A DNA stretch of 64,000 nt from Chiridota heheva (Eukaryota; Echinodermata; Holothuroidea; Apodida; Chiridotidae), in the NCBI GenBank assembly GCA_020152595.1, contig JAIGNY010004608.1:1820001-1884000 (forward strand), given 5' to 3'. A model generated the notes under the pieces. That model was not told the DNA's origin, did not search any database, and saw only the letters and a program-made list of their open reading frames with translations. The translations under genes and the position numbers were made by a program. Shown piece after piece: positions 1-11,241 of this stretch. How positions within the stretch are numbered: the first letter of the stretch is position 1; each line of letters begins with the position of its first letter.

Positions 1-465
1 GTCATAACTTCATCGTGATGTATATCTGCGTTTAATGTCTCTTAGTATAAAATATTATTGTACTCAAAGCACCCAAAATCATTATCATCAGAAATATTGT
101 CGTCATTAAATTCAAATTACATCTTGAAATAGTCGAGCCATTCCCCACTTGATATAAGGTTACTAGTAACGGCGTTTTTAACGTTAAAAAAAGGATTAAA
201 ATCTGTTATCATTTTGTTTTGCATAATTAATCAATTCCTGTGACTTAACTTTGTAATATAGTTTCTTTTTATACTTGATATACGCACGATAATCATTTCT
301 TATTCTGCAATACACACCCCTGAAGGAAGAAGTACGCCACCTTTTATCAGCTCTAAGAACCTTGTTGACGTATGCTTTATAAAGCTCACAATCTTTATCA
401 AATCGCCATCTACCTTCCATGCCTTCTGTGGAGTAGCGGTTATCATATCTGTCTACAGACCACAA
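1..465 (-). mobile_element. LINE relic (EN-RT linker region), cut by window edge
   Basis: Read on the minus strand, an 89-residue frame is rich in basic and aromatic residues (R-N-D-Y-R-A-Y, K-K-K-L-Y-Y-K) and is followed, after frame breaks, by W-L-D-Y-F-K and then L-N-A-D-I-H-H-D-E-V. This order is typical of the stretch between endonuclease and reverse transcriptase in APE-type LINEs, and the RT core would lie left of the window. Frame breaks show it is dead. Confidence 0.55.
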
Positions 466-498
466 GGCCCTGGGTTAAAGCCTGGGTTGGGTTGACAC

Positions 499-677
499 GC
501 CAGTGTACCACAACTGCTTATCAAAGGCCGTGGACATTGACTTGGTTGTCGATGTTATGTCTGTCCGTACGTCGTACCTGTGTTCTCGTCCGGGTCGTAT
601 TAAGCGTTTCGTGATAGCATTTGTACTATCATAACCGAATAAGCAGGCGACGACCCCGTCATTGTAATTGTGTGTTC
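499..677 (+). repeat. 180-bp dispersed repeat, copy 1
   Basis: Starts CGCCAGTG and ends TGTGTGTTCA. Carries ATCAAAGGCCGTGG near its start, a segment shared with the tRNA-derived SINE at 10045. It is CpG-rich, unlike its flanks. Confidence 0.75.
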
Positions 678-704
678 AAATCTCTCTCTCACTCTCTATC
701 AAAT

Positions 705-885
705 CGCCAGTGCACCACAATTGGTTATCAAAGGCCGTGGACATTTACTTGGTTGTCGATGCTATATCTGTCCGTACGTCGTACCTGTGTTCTCGTCTGG
801 GTCGTATTAAGCGCTTCGTGATAGCACTGTTACTATCATAACCGAATACGCAGGCGACGACCCCGTCATTGTAACTGTGTGTTCA
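705..885 (+). repeat. 180-bp dispersed repeat, copy 2
   Basis: Tandem neighbour of copy 1, separated by a short CT-rich spacer; the same start and end motifs, with few substitutions. Confidence 0.75.
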
Positions 886-1035
886 CTCGTTGTCATCGGC
901 GTCGTCGTCGTCAAACCAGTTATAAGTACAGTTATCTTTCGTTACAGTAGTTCCACGATTTGCAATCAACGTTTTATCATGTATTATATTCAACAAAACC
1001 ACTGCATTACATAATTCTCATCATTAATTCTGCGG

Positions 1036-1608
1036 TTAAAGGAATATTCCCATGGATTTTCTTTTTTTCATATATAATAGAGAAAATTTGTAGAAATAAA
1101 ATGGTGAAAAAACTATGTTTATATCTTATTCCATTTAGAAGTTTTACCAATTTATAGAGTAGAAAAATGTTACTAAACATACCTCGTACAGTATATGTCT
1201 TTCAGCTGAGTGATGTCATCAAGGCAATTCCAACACACTTCTTATGTATTTCTTATCATTTAACTACACTTCACATTATCGAACAGCATTTTTGGTTGAT
1301 TATAGAGATAGGGTGGAATATATAATTTACAAGAAAACATTTTGGTTTTTTCTTGGTGTACATCACTTTTACAATGAGAAAAAAATCCCAATCATTTGAA
1401 AGGAAATACAAAAACATATTGTTGAAATTGTCTCTATGACATCACAGATGTTGCCAGTCAGTCACTTTTGTCCAAATTCAAATATATTTTTAAAATGTGT
1501 AACTTTTAAACAGAATAAGCTATTAACATAGTTTTTTCATCACTTTGTTCTAAAAAAAATTCTCTATCATGTAGGATAAAATGAAACTCCATATGAATAT
1601 TCCTTTAA
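1036..1608. mobile_element. Foldback/MITE with long inverted arms (family B)
   Basis: Starts TTAAAGGAATATTCC and ends GAATATTCCTTTAA. The arms stay complementary inward for over 200 bp, including the pair AAAATGGTGAAAAAAC and its inverted partner. No coding capacity. Likely a non-autonomous DNA transposon. Confidence 0.7.
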
Positions 1609-1740
1609 TATCAAATAATTTTACACAAACCTTTTCACTGTTCCACTTTTGCTGGTACTTAAGTAATGCAACTAAACCGATGAGACAAAATTGCCGAAAC
1701 AATTATCATTTTCGATAGTCATTGCTTTAGCTCAAATCTC

Positions 1741-2259
1741 TTAAAGAAATATTCCCGTGAACTTTCATTTTCATATATATGATAAACGACCATGAAAGAA
1801 ACAATGTGGTGTAAAAATTATGTTGATATCTTTTCCCGTTTTGCACAAGTGTCTTGAAAAGTGTGCTCACAGTGATCTCATGAGGGCAAATCCAAAACAG
1901 TTTTAGTGTATTTTATTGAAAATTAATTTTGAGATGGTGTATGACATACACATTATAAGAACGTGCTTAGTCCACTTTCTCATGAACCTTCTAATCTGCT
2001 CATGCACCTTACACTCAAAGTAAAAAGATTTTGTGTTTTTTGTTTTATAGGAATACATCAAAATTGTTTTGGATCTGCCTTTATGACATCACACTGTACA
2101 TTGCGAGGTCTTTTTCAACATGCACACTCACCCAATCTTTGAAATACAATAACCCCTAAAAGCAAACAGATATCAACATGATTTTTACACCAAATTGTTT
2201 CTTTAATAATCCTCTATCATATATATGAAAATAAAAATTCACGGCAATATTCCTTTAAA
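1741..2259. mobile_element. Foldback/MITE with long inverted arms (family B)
   Basis: Second family B copy: begins TTAAAGAAATATTCCCGTG and ends in the inverted CACGGCAATATTCCTTTAA, with matching inner arms around TATCAACATGATTTTTACAC. Lies 130 bp from the first copy. Confidence 0.72.
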
Positions 2260-2543
2260 GAAATGTTGAGCTTCAAACAAAAATATTTGTACATTTTCAG
2301 CTGGTATAATTCCAAGTCAGATTAGATTAAATGAAATGCGTTTTTAGGTGGACATGCAGGCAAGTAAAAATTTAGAAAAATTAACTGTATAATTAATTAC
2401 ACGGTTCACATACGATATTGTCAATGTGTAAAATATAACTATCATGAGCTTACATTACAAATTAACTTATCTTAAGAGGGCACGTGACTCTTTTAATGTT
2501 AAATAACGCCTCATTCTTCCCGTCCTTCTTTTTTTTTTATAGT

Positions 2544-2584
2544 ATTTGGGCTACCAATTGAAAATCTGTTTTGGTAGCCCAAAT
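2544..2584. repeat. Perfect hairpin, 14-bp stem
   Basis: ATTTGGGCTACCAA, a 13-nt loop, then the exact reverse complement. It follows a T-run, so it could fold in RNA, but no gene lies next to it. Confidence 0.6.
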
Positions 2585-2977
2585 TATAGGCCTAGCATGC
2601 ATTCACTAATGGCTGTATCTCAAAAGTCGCATGCATGGAAAACTATCAAATTGACACGGTAATGTGTTTGGGAATTAGCTTAAGTTTCTTACGTTATCAC
2701 AAAACACATGTGCCATGCTTGCAAGGAAAAAAAAAAATAACCAACAGCCATTTTTGAGCTTAAAGGTATATAGACAGAAGCAAAGTGTTCTGTTATTCCA
2801 CTGACCAAAAAGAGCATTAAATTCTTGAGTTCAGCAGTCTTTAAATTTTGAAAGTAGCATGTGTAGTTTTGAAATTATGAGTAATCAAAGTTTGAAAATT
2901 GTGTTTATTTATCAAAAACGTGATGTATGAAAAGAAAAACACCTCAAAAGGCTTTTGCTTTTCTTTATATTTCCCCT

Positions 2978-3548
2978 TAAAGGATTAGTTCAGTGGTTAA
3001 GCATGTCTATTTGATATGAAAGAGGACTTCAAAAGAAATAAAATGGTGAAGAAAGCATTCAAAAACCTTATTCCGTTAAGGAGATATTTAAGTTTAAAGT
3101 TTGGTATCATTTGTGTAGAAACGACTAAAATTAGACTAGTTCTGATGTCACAGCCTCAAATTCTTCAAAGTCTTTATGTATTCTATCATATGTTGTCCTG
3201 CAATTTTGTGACTTAAAAATCAGGAGTTATGTCAAAAAAGTATTTAAACTGAATCTAGGATGCGTATTTATAATACACCACCTGAAGAAAGTTTGAAAAA
3301 AAACTAATTTGAATAGTGAAAGAATTAATTAAACTTTCTTTAAAATACATAACGACTTTGAGGAATCTGAGGCTATGACATCACAACTGATCTGATTTCA
3401 GTCGTTTCTACATAAACGATACCAACATGTAAATTTGAATATCTCCTTGACGGGATAAGATTTTTGAATGCTTTCTGCACCATCTTGTTTCTTTTGAAGT
3501 CTTCTTCCATATAAGATAGACATGCTTGACCACTGAACTAATATTTTA
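2978..3548. mobile_element. Foldback/MITE (family A)
   Basis: Left arm includes AGGATTAGTTCAGTGG; the right arm ends in the inverted CCACTGAACTAATA. Arms of about 250 bp share motifs such as AAAATGGTGAAGAAAGC and its complement. Related copies or halves lie at 19408, 33090, 50680 and 56450. Confidence 0.75.
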
Positions 3549-4824
3549 ATTTCACTCGAAAATGTTCTCCAACCTGAGGTTGGTTGCTCCTGGGGATGTT
3601 AAACATTAAATCCTCTTCACTGGATATGTCCCGTTCATACATTAAAACAAAAATTAGCATATGTACACATATCTTCAAAAGCTGTAACGATTGACCGATT
3701 TTGATGATTTTTTGTTGTTGCTTTATTCATGTTTTTTAGTTGATTATAATTCAATTTAGTTAATGTAACCTCTGCCTGTCCATACCTTCAAGTTTTCAAA
3801 CCAAAGTTATAGCCCAAATCAGATGTCAACTACAAATGATATAGCCCAATTTGGCTTATAGCCCAATTTGGCTATATCGTGAAACATATCCCAAACAGGC
3901 TATTATAACCTTAGTGGCATATTTGTGCCTGCTTCTTTACACGGAGCTAGCAAGTTAAAAAACTTTCAACCACACAACACACAACATCGACTGCAGTCGG
4001 GTATGGGTACGGTCAGTCAGTCAGCTCAGTGGTTAATCAAGAAAAAGCATTAGAAGTTAAAAGGGATTAGGCCCTACGGATTTGAAAAGGTGTTACCTAC
4101 ATATTTTTTTTTCCGGTAACGAATGGTTTTGTTTCGTGTAACGTTAAGAACTTAGACGTTTAGTTTTCGCCTTGTAAATGCAACTTTACAGAATGTTGTA
4201 GCCTACATTATAATAACAGATTATGAGATAACACTAACGTTAAAGTTGTGGGACATAATTAGAGACTCGGATATTTTTTTAGTTTGTTGAGACGAAAATA
4301 GAATCAAATATCTACCTACGTCGCTGACTTTATAAATTGTGTATTTAATTTAGGCCTACAGTAATGAGTAACGTTAAACTTAAAAGTTAGCCTCACGTCA
4401 AACAACTTAGGCTACAACTTACAAGTAACGTTGTCTTTAAACGTTGGGCAATGAATGAGAATGAAAGTTTTAGATTTGCGTCCATACATTTTTCCAAAGG
4501 CATGAGGCCTTTTTTTCTTTATTTCTTAGTAGGCCTAGGCTAAAGCTTCTTCCACGATGTAATAATTTGCAATCTAACATTTGTGTCAAGGGTGGATGCA
4601 GTCTCATGGTCGGAGTTGACGTAATCGTGTACGAGCTCAGTACAGTTTTGCCAAGTTGGAGGGGAAACTTTAGCATTACAGTCAATAGGATATTTTTTAT
4701 GAATACCTGTGTCGCCTCAGCCAGTCAGCGAAAATTAATGGTAATTGGTATTATTCATATATGTTAGAAACTATTATCTAATAGTAATACCCATCACATT
4801 TGAAGAAAAATAAATTCTTGTCCA
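3549..4824. promoter_or_regulatory. Unassigned region with a CpG-retaining stretch (possible promoter)
   Basis: From about 3940 to 4740 CpG dinucleotides are frequent (about 20 in the first 500 bp by eye), with repeated AACGTTA words, whereas the flanks are CpG-poor. It lies 3-4 kb before the first recognised exon and could be a 5' regulatory region for this gene or for one on the other strand. No TATA box, exon or initiator is convincing. The remainder holds short repeats of TAGCCCAATTTGG around 3850. Confidence 0.25.
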
Positions 4825-5740
4825 GTAAGCTTACCCTCAACCTCCTCCCTACCCCTTTTCCCAAGACCCTCTCTGACATCAAACCGCTTATCGCTTCCCT
4901 TGTTCGTGACCGCTGGAAAAGCTCATAGAACTCCCAAATTGATAACAAACTCCATGTCATCCAGCCCACAATTCCGATCAAATCCACCATCAACAACCTC
5001 TCTCGTATCAACAACGTTCATATTACCCGTCTTACCCGGGTGTGGCCAATACAAACTTGGAACTGCCTGGGTGAGAGGAAGTTTTGAATAAAAATGGGGA
5101 GGTGGCCTCTGAGGCCAATGGTGTAAAGTTTGCAGATAATGCCGTATTTCCAAGTAGTGTCAAAAGCTTGGATCTGCTGGAAAACCTCATGGGACTCCCA
5201 AATTGATAACAAACTCCACGTCATCCAGCCCACCATTCCCATCAAACCCACCATGCACAACCTCTCTTGTGTCGACAACGTTCATATTACCCGTCTTAGA
5301 ATAGGTCACATCCACCTTACTCACTCCCACCTCCTTATTGGCTCCCCCAACCCCTCTGCAACAATTGCCACTGCACCCTCACAGTCCATCACATTCTCCT
5401 TGTTTGCCCCCTGTATAACCTTTCCACAGCTTCCCCCGTTCCCCACAACTCAATTGCCGGGTTCTTCCAAAAAAACTCTCCGATAAAATTATTTCCTTCC
5501 TTTATCATGCTTCCCTCTACAACCATATTTAGTCCTCCTCTCCCACCCCCCTTCGCTACTTTGTTTTTTTTCTTCACCCATGCACCTCTTCTCTCGATCC
5601 CAGCTATCTGACTTTTAGTTCTTGTATTTTTCTCAACCCCCCCTGTTTTTTTCCTTCCTACCTTTAGAATGATCTAACCTCTCAGACACAATTTGTCCCT
5701 TGTTGTCGTGGTGCTGTTAAACCCTCATCAAACAAACAAC
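4825..5740 (+). mobile_element. I-group LINE 3' piece with internal inverted RT segment
   Basis: 4825-5037 matches the region after RNase H of the LINE at 42653, and 5170-5740 repeats the same region and runs to the 3' end (TCATCAAACAAACAACAA). Between them, 5038-5170 matches the RT domain of the same LINE (near 43970-44100) but in reverse orientation. The copy is thus a three-part rearrangement, far 5'-truncated. C-terminal Zn-knuckle-like coding is recognisable. Confidence 0.8.
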
Positions 5741-5959
5741 AAAGCTTTATGGTACATCTAAATAACAAGATGATGTCTGAACATGAAATATCTTCTTACG
5801 CTGCTGCCCACCTGTCTTAATATGGTATATAGACAGGTTGAGATTTTATATTGATCAAAGAAAGGGTTTTCAATATGGAACGGAATAGTTTTTAAATCAT
5901 ATCAAAAGAATCTGTAGTTTTCTGAGTTATGGCTCAGGAAAGACTCACAATTTTAATTG

Positions 5960-6055
5960 CCCAGACATGGCCAGTGATGTCATGCTTCAGCACACACACA
6001 ATACAAAAGTGCATAGTGTATGTACTGAAGCATGACATCATTGGCCATGTCTGGG
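5960..6055. repeat. Long hairpin, about 35-bp arms
   Basis: GCCCAGACATGGCCAGTGAT... pairs with the inverted copy ending GGCCATGTCTGGGC, with a loop of about 25 nt and a few mismatches. Probably a small MITE or the core of one. Confidence 0.65.
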
Positions 6056-6109
6056 CAGTTGGAATTGTGAACCTGCCCTTTAAAAGTTAGAAAAGTTTGG
6101 AGAACGTTT

Positions 6110-6289
6110 CGCCAGTGCACCACAACTGGTTATTAAAGGCCGTGGACATTGACTTGGTTATCAATGTTTTGTCTGTCTGTACGTCGTACCTGTGTTCTCG
6201 TCCGGGTCGTAATAAGCGTTGGTGATAGCATTGTTACTATCATAACCGAACACGCAGGTGATGATCCCGTCATTGCAATTGTGTGTTCA
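6110..6289 (+). repeat. 180-bp dispersed repeat, copy 3
   Basis: Third copy, 5.2 kb downstream and in the same orientation, with the same boundaries and a one- or two-base shortening in its centre. Confidence 0.75.
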
Positions 6290-6399
6290 CGCGTTGTCGT
6301 CGAGAACTTTTAATGTATGTAAAAGTAAGATGTGTGGAAGAGAGGACAGCTCAAAATCTTTAAATTTTTGTCGTAAATTTCAGTCACTGAAAATCCCCA

Positions 6400-6545
6400 G
6401 ACTGTATTCTCCTTCTAAATTTCTGTTTCTCCCTTACAAACCTTCCTTTTCTCACTATCCTAAATCTTACACCATAATTTATTAGCACCCTCTTGGCACA
6501 TTTGACTCTGACTGTCGTGGTGCCATTAAACATCAACAAACCAAA
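6400..6545 (+). mobile_element. Diverged LINE 3' end
   Basis: GACTGTCGTGGTGCCATTAAAC and CATCAACAAACC resemble the 3' terminus of the I-group LINE (GTTGTCGTGGTGCCGTTAAG, CATCAAACAAAC), but the upstream part is too diverged to place. Confidence 0.45.
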
Positions 6546-7827
6546 CCAGCCTAAATATTGATTTGGGGTACGATGTAGATTCAAAACCTTTGTCGTCATA
6601 TTCAAATAACGTTGGTAAAGGATTGAAAAACCATAAATTAACATAAGGAAATTCATTGGTTTTCCCATGTCGATGTCACAAAATTTCAATAAGATTTGCA
6701 TAAGTTATTATAATAAGGCCTGAATGCAATTTTCTCCATTAATCAAATTGTTGTGTAACACCTGGGATTTAACGATGACGAGCGCCACCAATTCAAAACC
6801 CAAAATGTTGGTTCGATACCTTAAAGAAATGTATCATCTCTCTCTCTTTTATTTGCAACCATCTTGCTGTATCGCAAAACACTTCCCTTTCCACATACGA
6901 ATAATACACGACCTGGTTTGACATACCATATTTGAGGTATTAAGCGTCCCTGCTCTAATAAGCGACCATCCAACCAACATTTTTTGACTGATAACGTAAT
7001 TTATTTGATTAATTTGAAGAATTAAATTAAGTTTTGTTACATTAAATTTTGCATCTGACGCTCACAATGCTTTTGTGGTGCTAATTGTGGGGCTATATTA
7101 TAGAACTAGTTCACAAAATTTAGTTTGATTAGCACACTGTACGCGGCCACAGAGCATGGGCGCTTATTAGGAAGAAACTTTAGGCTTAAAAAGTTGTGCT
7201 TATTACGTCAAATACGGTAACCTTTTTTACATGAACCCGGAAACACCCAAACCAACCCATTGTTGCAACAAACCCAAAATATAAACAAAACCCAGTCAAC
7301 CTCAAGACAGAAAATGCTGTCTTGACCTGTGACCCTTAATCCTAGCTGCTATTAGCTGAAATACAATATCTTTGGACAATCTCATAAATACAGTAACTAT
7401 GGAAACAAATGAAATGAATACCAAATTAACAGCCTATGTCATAAAACATCCAAAAGTTACTCTGCAAACACTGCAAACGTAGAGGTCCAAATGGGATGTA
7501 TGAAGTAGAAATACTGGGAAATGAATGGTGAATGAGATTGGAAGATTAAGTTGAATTACAGCTTGGGATAATGAATCGAGGTTGAATCCGGAACTTGCTG
7601 GCGAAACGCAACAGGTCTGTCTCCAGCGAAATCAACTAGCGAACTAAGTATCTTGTGCCATTTCCTGTCCAATGCTGGCCACTGTTTATTTACATTGCTG
7701 TATCTCACTCTTGCTTGCTCAATCGAAGGTACTACATAGTCACTTTCATTTGATTAGATTTATGTCAAATTTGAATTGTTACTGTTGTTTTTAAGATTTC
7801 TTTTAATTTTTTCTCATCCACTTATAG
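6546..7827. other. No feature recognised
   Basis: AT-rich sequence upstream of the EGF exon. No exon with coding signal, no clear repeat termini. Confidence 0.4.
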
Positions 7828-7977
7828 TTTGCACAAACCAAATATGCAATTCCAATCAAAGATGTTTGCAGTCCTACAGACAAGACATACCTGAAACCTT
7901 TGTGTGTGACTGCTCTTCAGGTGATTTACCAAGAAGTAGGTTTGGCTATGACTGCAGCACAACAGCATTTCCCCTAG
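7828..7977 (+). CDS. EGF-like exon
   Basis: This 150-nt phase 1-1 exon follows a pyrimidine-rich tract ending in CTTATAG and is followed by GTAAGT. It encodes 50 residues with six cysteines spaced C-x4-C-x5-C, a longer gap, C-x1-C, then a Gly-Tyr-Asp-Cys end, which fits an EGF-like domain. A hydrophobic run can be read upstream in the same frame, but it is the translated polypyrimidine tract and has no ATG, so it is not a signal peptide. The phase matches the CUB and HYR exons downstream, which supports membership of one gene. The first exons must lie further upstream. EGF modules here are expected to make calcium-dependent or structural contacts outside the cell; the specific partner is unknown. 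Confidence 0.72.
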   Translation, partial: FAQTKYAIPIKDVCSPTDKTYLKPLCVTALQVIYQEVGLAMTAAQQHFP

Positions 7978-7999
7978 GTAAGTTTTGAGTGATTATATC

Positions 8000-9365
8000 A
8001 GGGTTTGCATACCATAGCCATTAAGGATGTTGATTTTTCAGTTAATGTTGTGTCTAAGAAGTTAAAGGGTTTGAAATCAAATAAGGCATCTGGTCCAGAT
8101 GGTACAGCATCCTGCTGTCTTGCGTGAGTGTTCTGATGTTCTTTCTGTTTCCCCAAGTATTATCTTTTCAAAGTGCTTTGATGTTGGTGTTGTTCCTAGT
8201 GATTGGAGAATTGCTAATGTCACTCCTATTTAAAAAAAAGGGTGACCACAGTTTGCCCTGTAACTATAGGCCAGTGAGTTTAACTAATGTTGTGTGCAAG
8301 ATCATGGAGTCCATTGTTAAGGATGTTCTTCTAGATCATTTACTGGTCAATGGTTTGCTGAATTTGTCCCAGCATAGGTTCTTACCTAAGGGGTCTTGTG
8401 TTTCTGATTTATTAGAGTTTCTTGATGATGTTACAAAACTAGTTGATTCCGATCATAATGTGGATGTTATCTATTTCGATTTCAAAAAGCATTCAATAAA
8501 GTTCCGTCAGGCAGAAAACTAGAGCACTTGGGGTGGAGGGATAGTGTGCCAGTTGGATAATTTCCTGGTCAGTTGACAGGTCACAAAGAGTTGTTGTTAA
8601 TGGTAAAGTGTTTTCTCGGAAAAAGGTTACAAGTGGTCTTCCTCAGGATTCTGTATTTGGTCCGCTTCTTTTCCCCATCTTCATTATGATATTGATGTTT
8701 CCCTTGGCTCCTGGATTTGTCAATTTGCTGATGACACTAAGTTTCACAGGATTGTTGATGATGCTAGGGATCTTCACTGTTGCATAGTCATCTGAATAAG
8801 TTAGATTTTTGGTCCCAAACATGGCAGATGTCATTCAATGTGAATAAATGCAAATTTATTCATTTTGTTCAGAGCAATTTGGCTTTAGATTACTGCATGA
8901 ATGGTTCAAATCTTGGTTGTGTTGATCAAGAAAGGGATCTATGTGTTGTCATTACTAGCAATCTGAAGCCTTCTAAAGAGTGTGCTTTAGCAGCTGCAAG
9001 GGTAAATAGGATGCTTTGATTAGAAGAAAATCTTGTTTTCTTGGTAGAGAGGTTGTTCTTAATTTGTATAAAGCAGTTAGTCAGGCCTCATCTTGAGTTT
9101 GCTATTCAGGCTTGGAGTCCCTTTTATGAGAAGGATAAGTTCATTTTGGAGCAGGTTCAGCGAAAAGCCACTCAACTTATTCCCAAAGTAAGAAATCTCT
9201 CTTATGAATCTAGGTTGTGAATTCTTGGTTTTACCACGCTTGAGTTGAGATGTGGCGATATGATTCAGGTTTTTAAATTCCTATCTGGTAGTGATGCTTT
9301 TACTTCCTGTTATTTCTTGCATGTTTTAGTTAATAATATTAGGTCATAATTACTGAATTAAATAA
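8000..9365 (+). mobile_element. CR1-group LINE, RT to C-terminus, decayed
   Basis: In order: S-N-K-A-S-G-P-D-G (RT1), Y-R-P-V-S-L-T-N-V-V-C-K (RT2), Q-H-R-F (RT3, usual G lost), V-D-V-I-Y-F-D-F-K-K (RT4), S-G-L-P-Q-D-S-V (usual G replaced by D), F-A-D-D-T (catalytic Asp pair), then the thumb with L-N-K-L-D-F-W-S and N-K-C-K, L-G-R-E-V-V-L-N-L-Y-K and H-L-E-F-A-I-Q-A-W-S-P. Several frame breaks and stops separate these pieces, so it is inactive. The second copy at 26449-28870 is the same family. The endonuclease is missing (5' truncation). Confidence 0.85.
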
Positions 9366-9394
9366 GTATGGTTACAAAAATAACATTTCCACTT

Positions 9395-9545
9395 ACTTTG
9401 TCCTCTCACCTGCACGTCCCGGGTTCGAATCCCGGTGGGTCTGCAACCAGGAAGTTCACAACTGGTTATCAAAGGCCGTGGCCGTATTGATATAATGTCC
9501 AGCACTGGATGCTTTCCAGACGTTAAACCTTGCTATGCTATGCTA
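9395..9545 (+). mobile_element. tRNA-derived SINE, 5'-truncated copy
   Basis: Keeps the B-box-like GGTTCGAATCC, the central ACAACTGGTTATCAAAGGCC and the tail CTTGCTATGCTATGCTA. The A-box part is missing or altered. Confidence 0.8.
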
Positions 9546-9779
9546 CAGCATGTCATTGCTTTCATGATATGATATGATTAGGTCCAAAGCCTGCCCTGAA
9601 ATTAGGGTGGGCACTTGAACATGTTGTTGAAGGCTAAAATGAGTAAGGACATCGATACACTTATTGGTTGCAATATTTTCAGCATTTTCAGCATGAACAT
9701 TAAAATCACCAACAGTGAGAAGAAATATTAAAGCAACAAACTGCAGAAAAAAAAGAAAAAAAAACTTATTCCGTTTTTT

Positions 9780-10402
9780 GCATTTGAAAGATTTCTCGAG
9801 TGTGTTGAAAAGTGACCTTGCAGTGTACAGTGTGATGTCATTTACATTTGTATACATTTGTTTGAAAATTAATTGTTTCTTGTTAAATTATTTAAAACAT
9901 GTTTTGTTTAATCATTGAAATGAGGTATATACGTGTCCTGTACAAGAAGAAGCTTTGCCCATCTGCTCATGTACCTTACACTTTAAATGGAAGAAAAATT
10001 AATTCTATAACGAACCTCCATAATATATAATATATAATTCTTTAATGGACCTCCGTGGTGTAGTGTTTAGTGCTCTGTCCTCTCACCCGCCATCCCGGGT
10101 TCGAATCAGGGTGGGTCTGCAACCAGTAAGTTCACAACTGGTTATCAAAGGCCGTGGCCGTCTTGATATAATGTCCAGCACTGGATGTTTTCCGGACGTT
10201 AAACCTTGCTATGCTATGCTGTGCTATGCTATGCTCAGAAATATGAGTAAAATATATAATCAAAATATACATTAAATTTACACTGCAAGGTTACTGTTCA
10301 GCTCACTCATGTAATCTTCAAAATGAAATGATAAGATTTCAACATGGGTTTTTTCCTAATTTGTTTCTTGAACAGTAAATGAAAATTCACAGGAATATTC
10401 CA
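9780..10402. mobile_element. Family B foldback relic interrupted by a SINE
   Basis: The left part (GTGTTGAAAAGTGACC, CTGCTCATGTACCTTACAC) resembles the inner part of the element at 1741, and the right end reads AAATTCACAGGAATATTCC. The SINE at 10045-10236 lies between them. Outer left terminus not clear. Confidence 0.5.
10045..10236 (+). mobile_element. tRNA-derived SINE, near-complete copy
   Basis: Starts GACCTCCGTGGTGTAGTGTT with an A-box-like GTGGTGTAGTG and a B box GGTTCGAATCA, as in a tRNA-derived pol III promoter. The central part carries the ATCAAAGGCCGTGG segment, and the tail is a CTATG microsatellite. About 190 bp. Confidence 0.85.
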
Positions 10403-10796
10403 TTACGAATATAGCAGTAGTAAATTCAGTTTTGGAGTTTTTGCTGATCAGTGTTTGAGGATTTTTTTAACATATCAAAAGAATTGTGATACTTGAGTAA
10501 GAAGAAAAGATCAAATCTTTATTGTTAATCTTTGGATTTCTTTCTCTTAATAGCGTCCTTAGCAAATGATAGGAACGTCTTTTCCACCAAGATATTGATT
10601 GAGCATGCATGATAATGATCCAGCTTGTCATGATCCTCCTTCTGGAACTAGTGCTTATGGTAATAGAGCTTTTTCCATCGCTGCTCCCCATCTTTGAAAC
10701 CCTATCCCCACTAAAATTCAAAATAATTCCATCTTTTTGTTTTCATTTTTCAGTAACTATTTCATTAAACCACTTTTAATTCTTTCCATTTATCAG

Positions 10797-11204
10797 TAAC
10801 AACGGACATAGAGGGTTGCTATGGAGTTCAGTGTGCCACTGGATCTTGGACCTCGCCCAATTATGGAACAGATTCATACTTAGCTCGTGATGAAAGGGCT
10901 TTTCTCTTATATGTACCCGGTGCCTCAAGAATTGACTTCAGATTTGAACCCCCTTTTCAGGTTGAATCTTTCAAAGATGATCTTTACATTGGAGAAGGGT
11001 TGTCGTTTAATATTGATGATGTTTCCAACTCTGTAGTTGGCAGATATGAAAATCCTGTGAGGTTTTACTTCGATAACAGAAGCTTACCATTAGGTAGAGA
11101 TGTGCCAAATTCATTTTCCTTGCAAACAGATAGGGTATGGATGTATTTTCTGACGGACAGAAATATTGAATGGTATGGATTTAACATCACTTGGACTAGT
11201 CTAG
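10797..11204 (+). CDS. CUB-like domain exon
   Basis: This 408-nt exon (136 residues) is bounded by TTTATCAG and GTAAGT and is phase 1-1. Near the start it reads C-Y-G-V-Q-C, then G-S-W-T-S-P-N-Y-G, the typical opening of a CUB beta-sandwich. It continues with I-D-F-R-F-E, a D-D-L-Y-I-G stretch, and ends with V-W-M-Y-F-L-T-D-R and W-Y-G-F-N-I-T-W, matching the CUB C-terminal strands. Only the two N-terminal cysteines are present, so the usual second disulfide pair is missing and I call it CUB-like. An Asn-Ile-Thr sequon lies close to the end. CUB domains mediate extracellular protein or carbohydrate contacts. It sits between the EGF exon and the HYR series in the same frame phase. Confidence 0.75.
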
Positions 11205-11241
11205 GTAAGTATTATATAAACCTTTATTTGTATCTTATTCA

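Larger units (their letters stand above)
7978..10796 (+). other. Intron between EGF and CUB exons
   Basis: This 2.8-kb intron holds a CR1-like LINE in sense orientation (about 8000-9365), two copies of a tRNA-derived SINE (9395-9545 and 10045-10236) and the arms of a foldback element around the second SINE. Between 10260 and 10790 apart from the foldback arm I see only AT-rich sequence. A pyrimidine tract precedes the CUB acceptor. Confidence 0.7.

Noticed and set aside
7776-7827. Apparent signal peptide joined to the EGF exon
   Set aside because: It starts at TTG, not ATG, and is the polypyrimidine tract before a normal CTTATAG acceptor.
9410-9445. tRNA gene at GGTTCGAATCC
   Set aside because: Flanks do not fold as a tRNA; the segment belongs to a SINE repeated at 10045.
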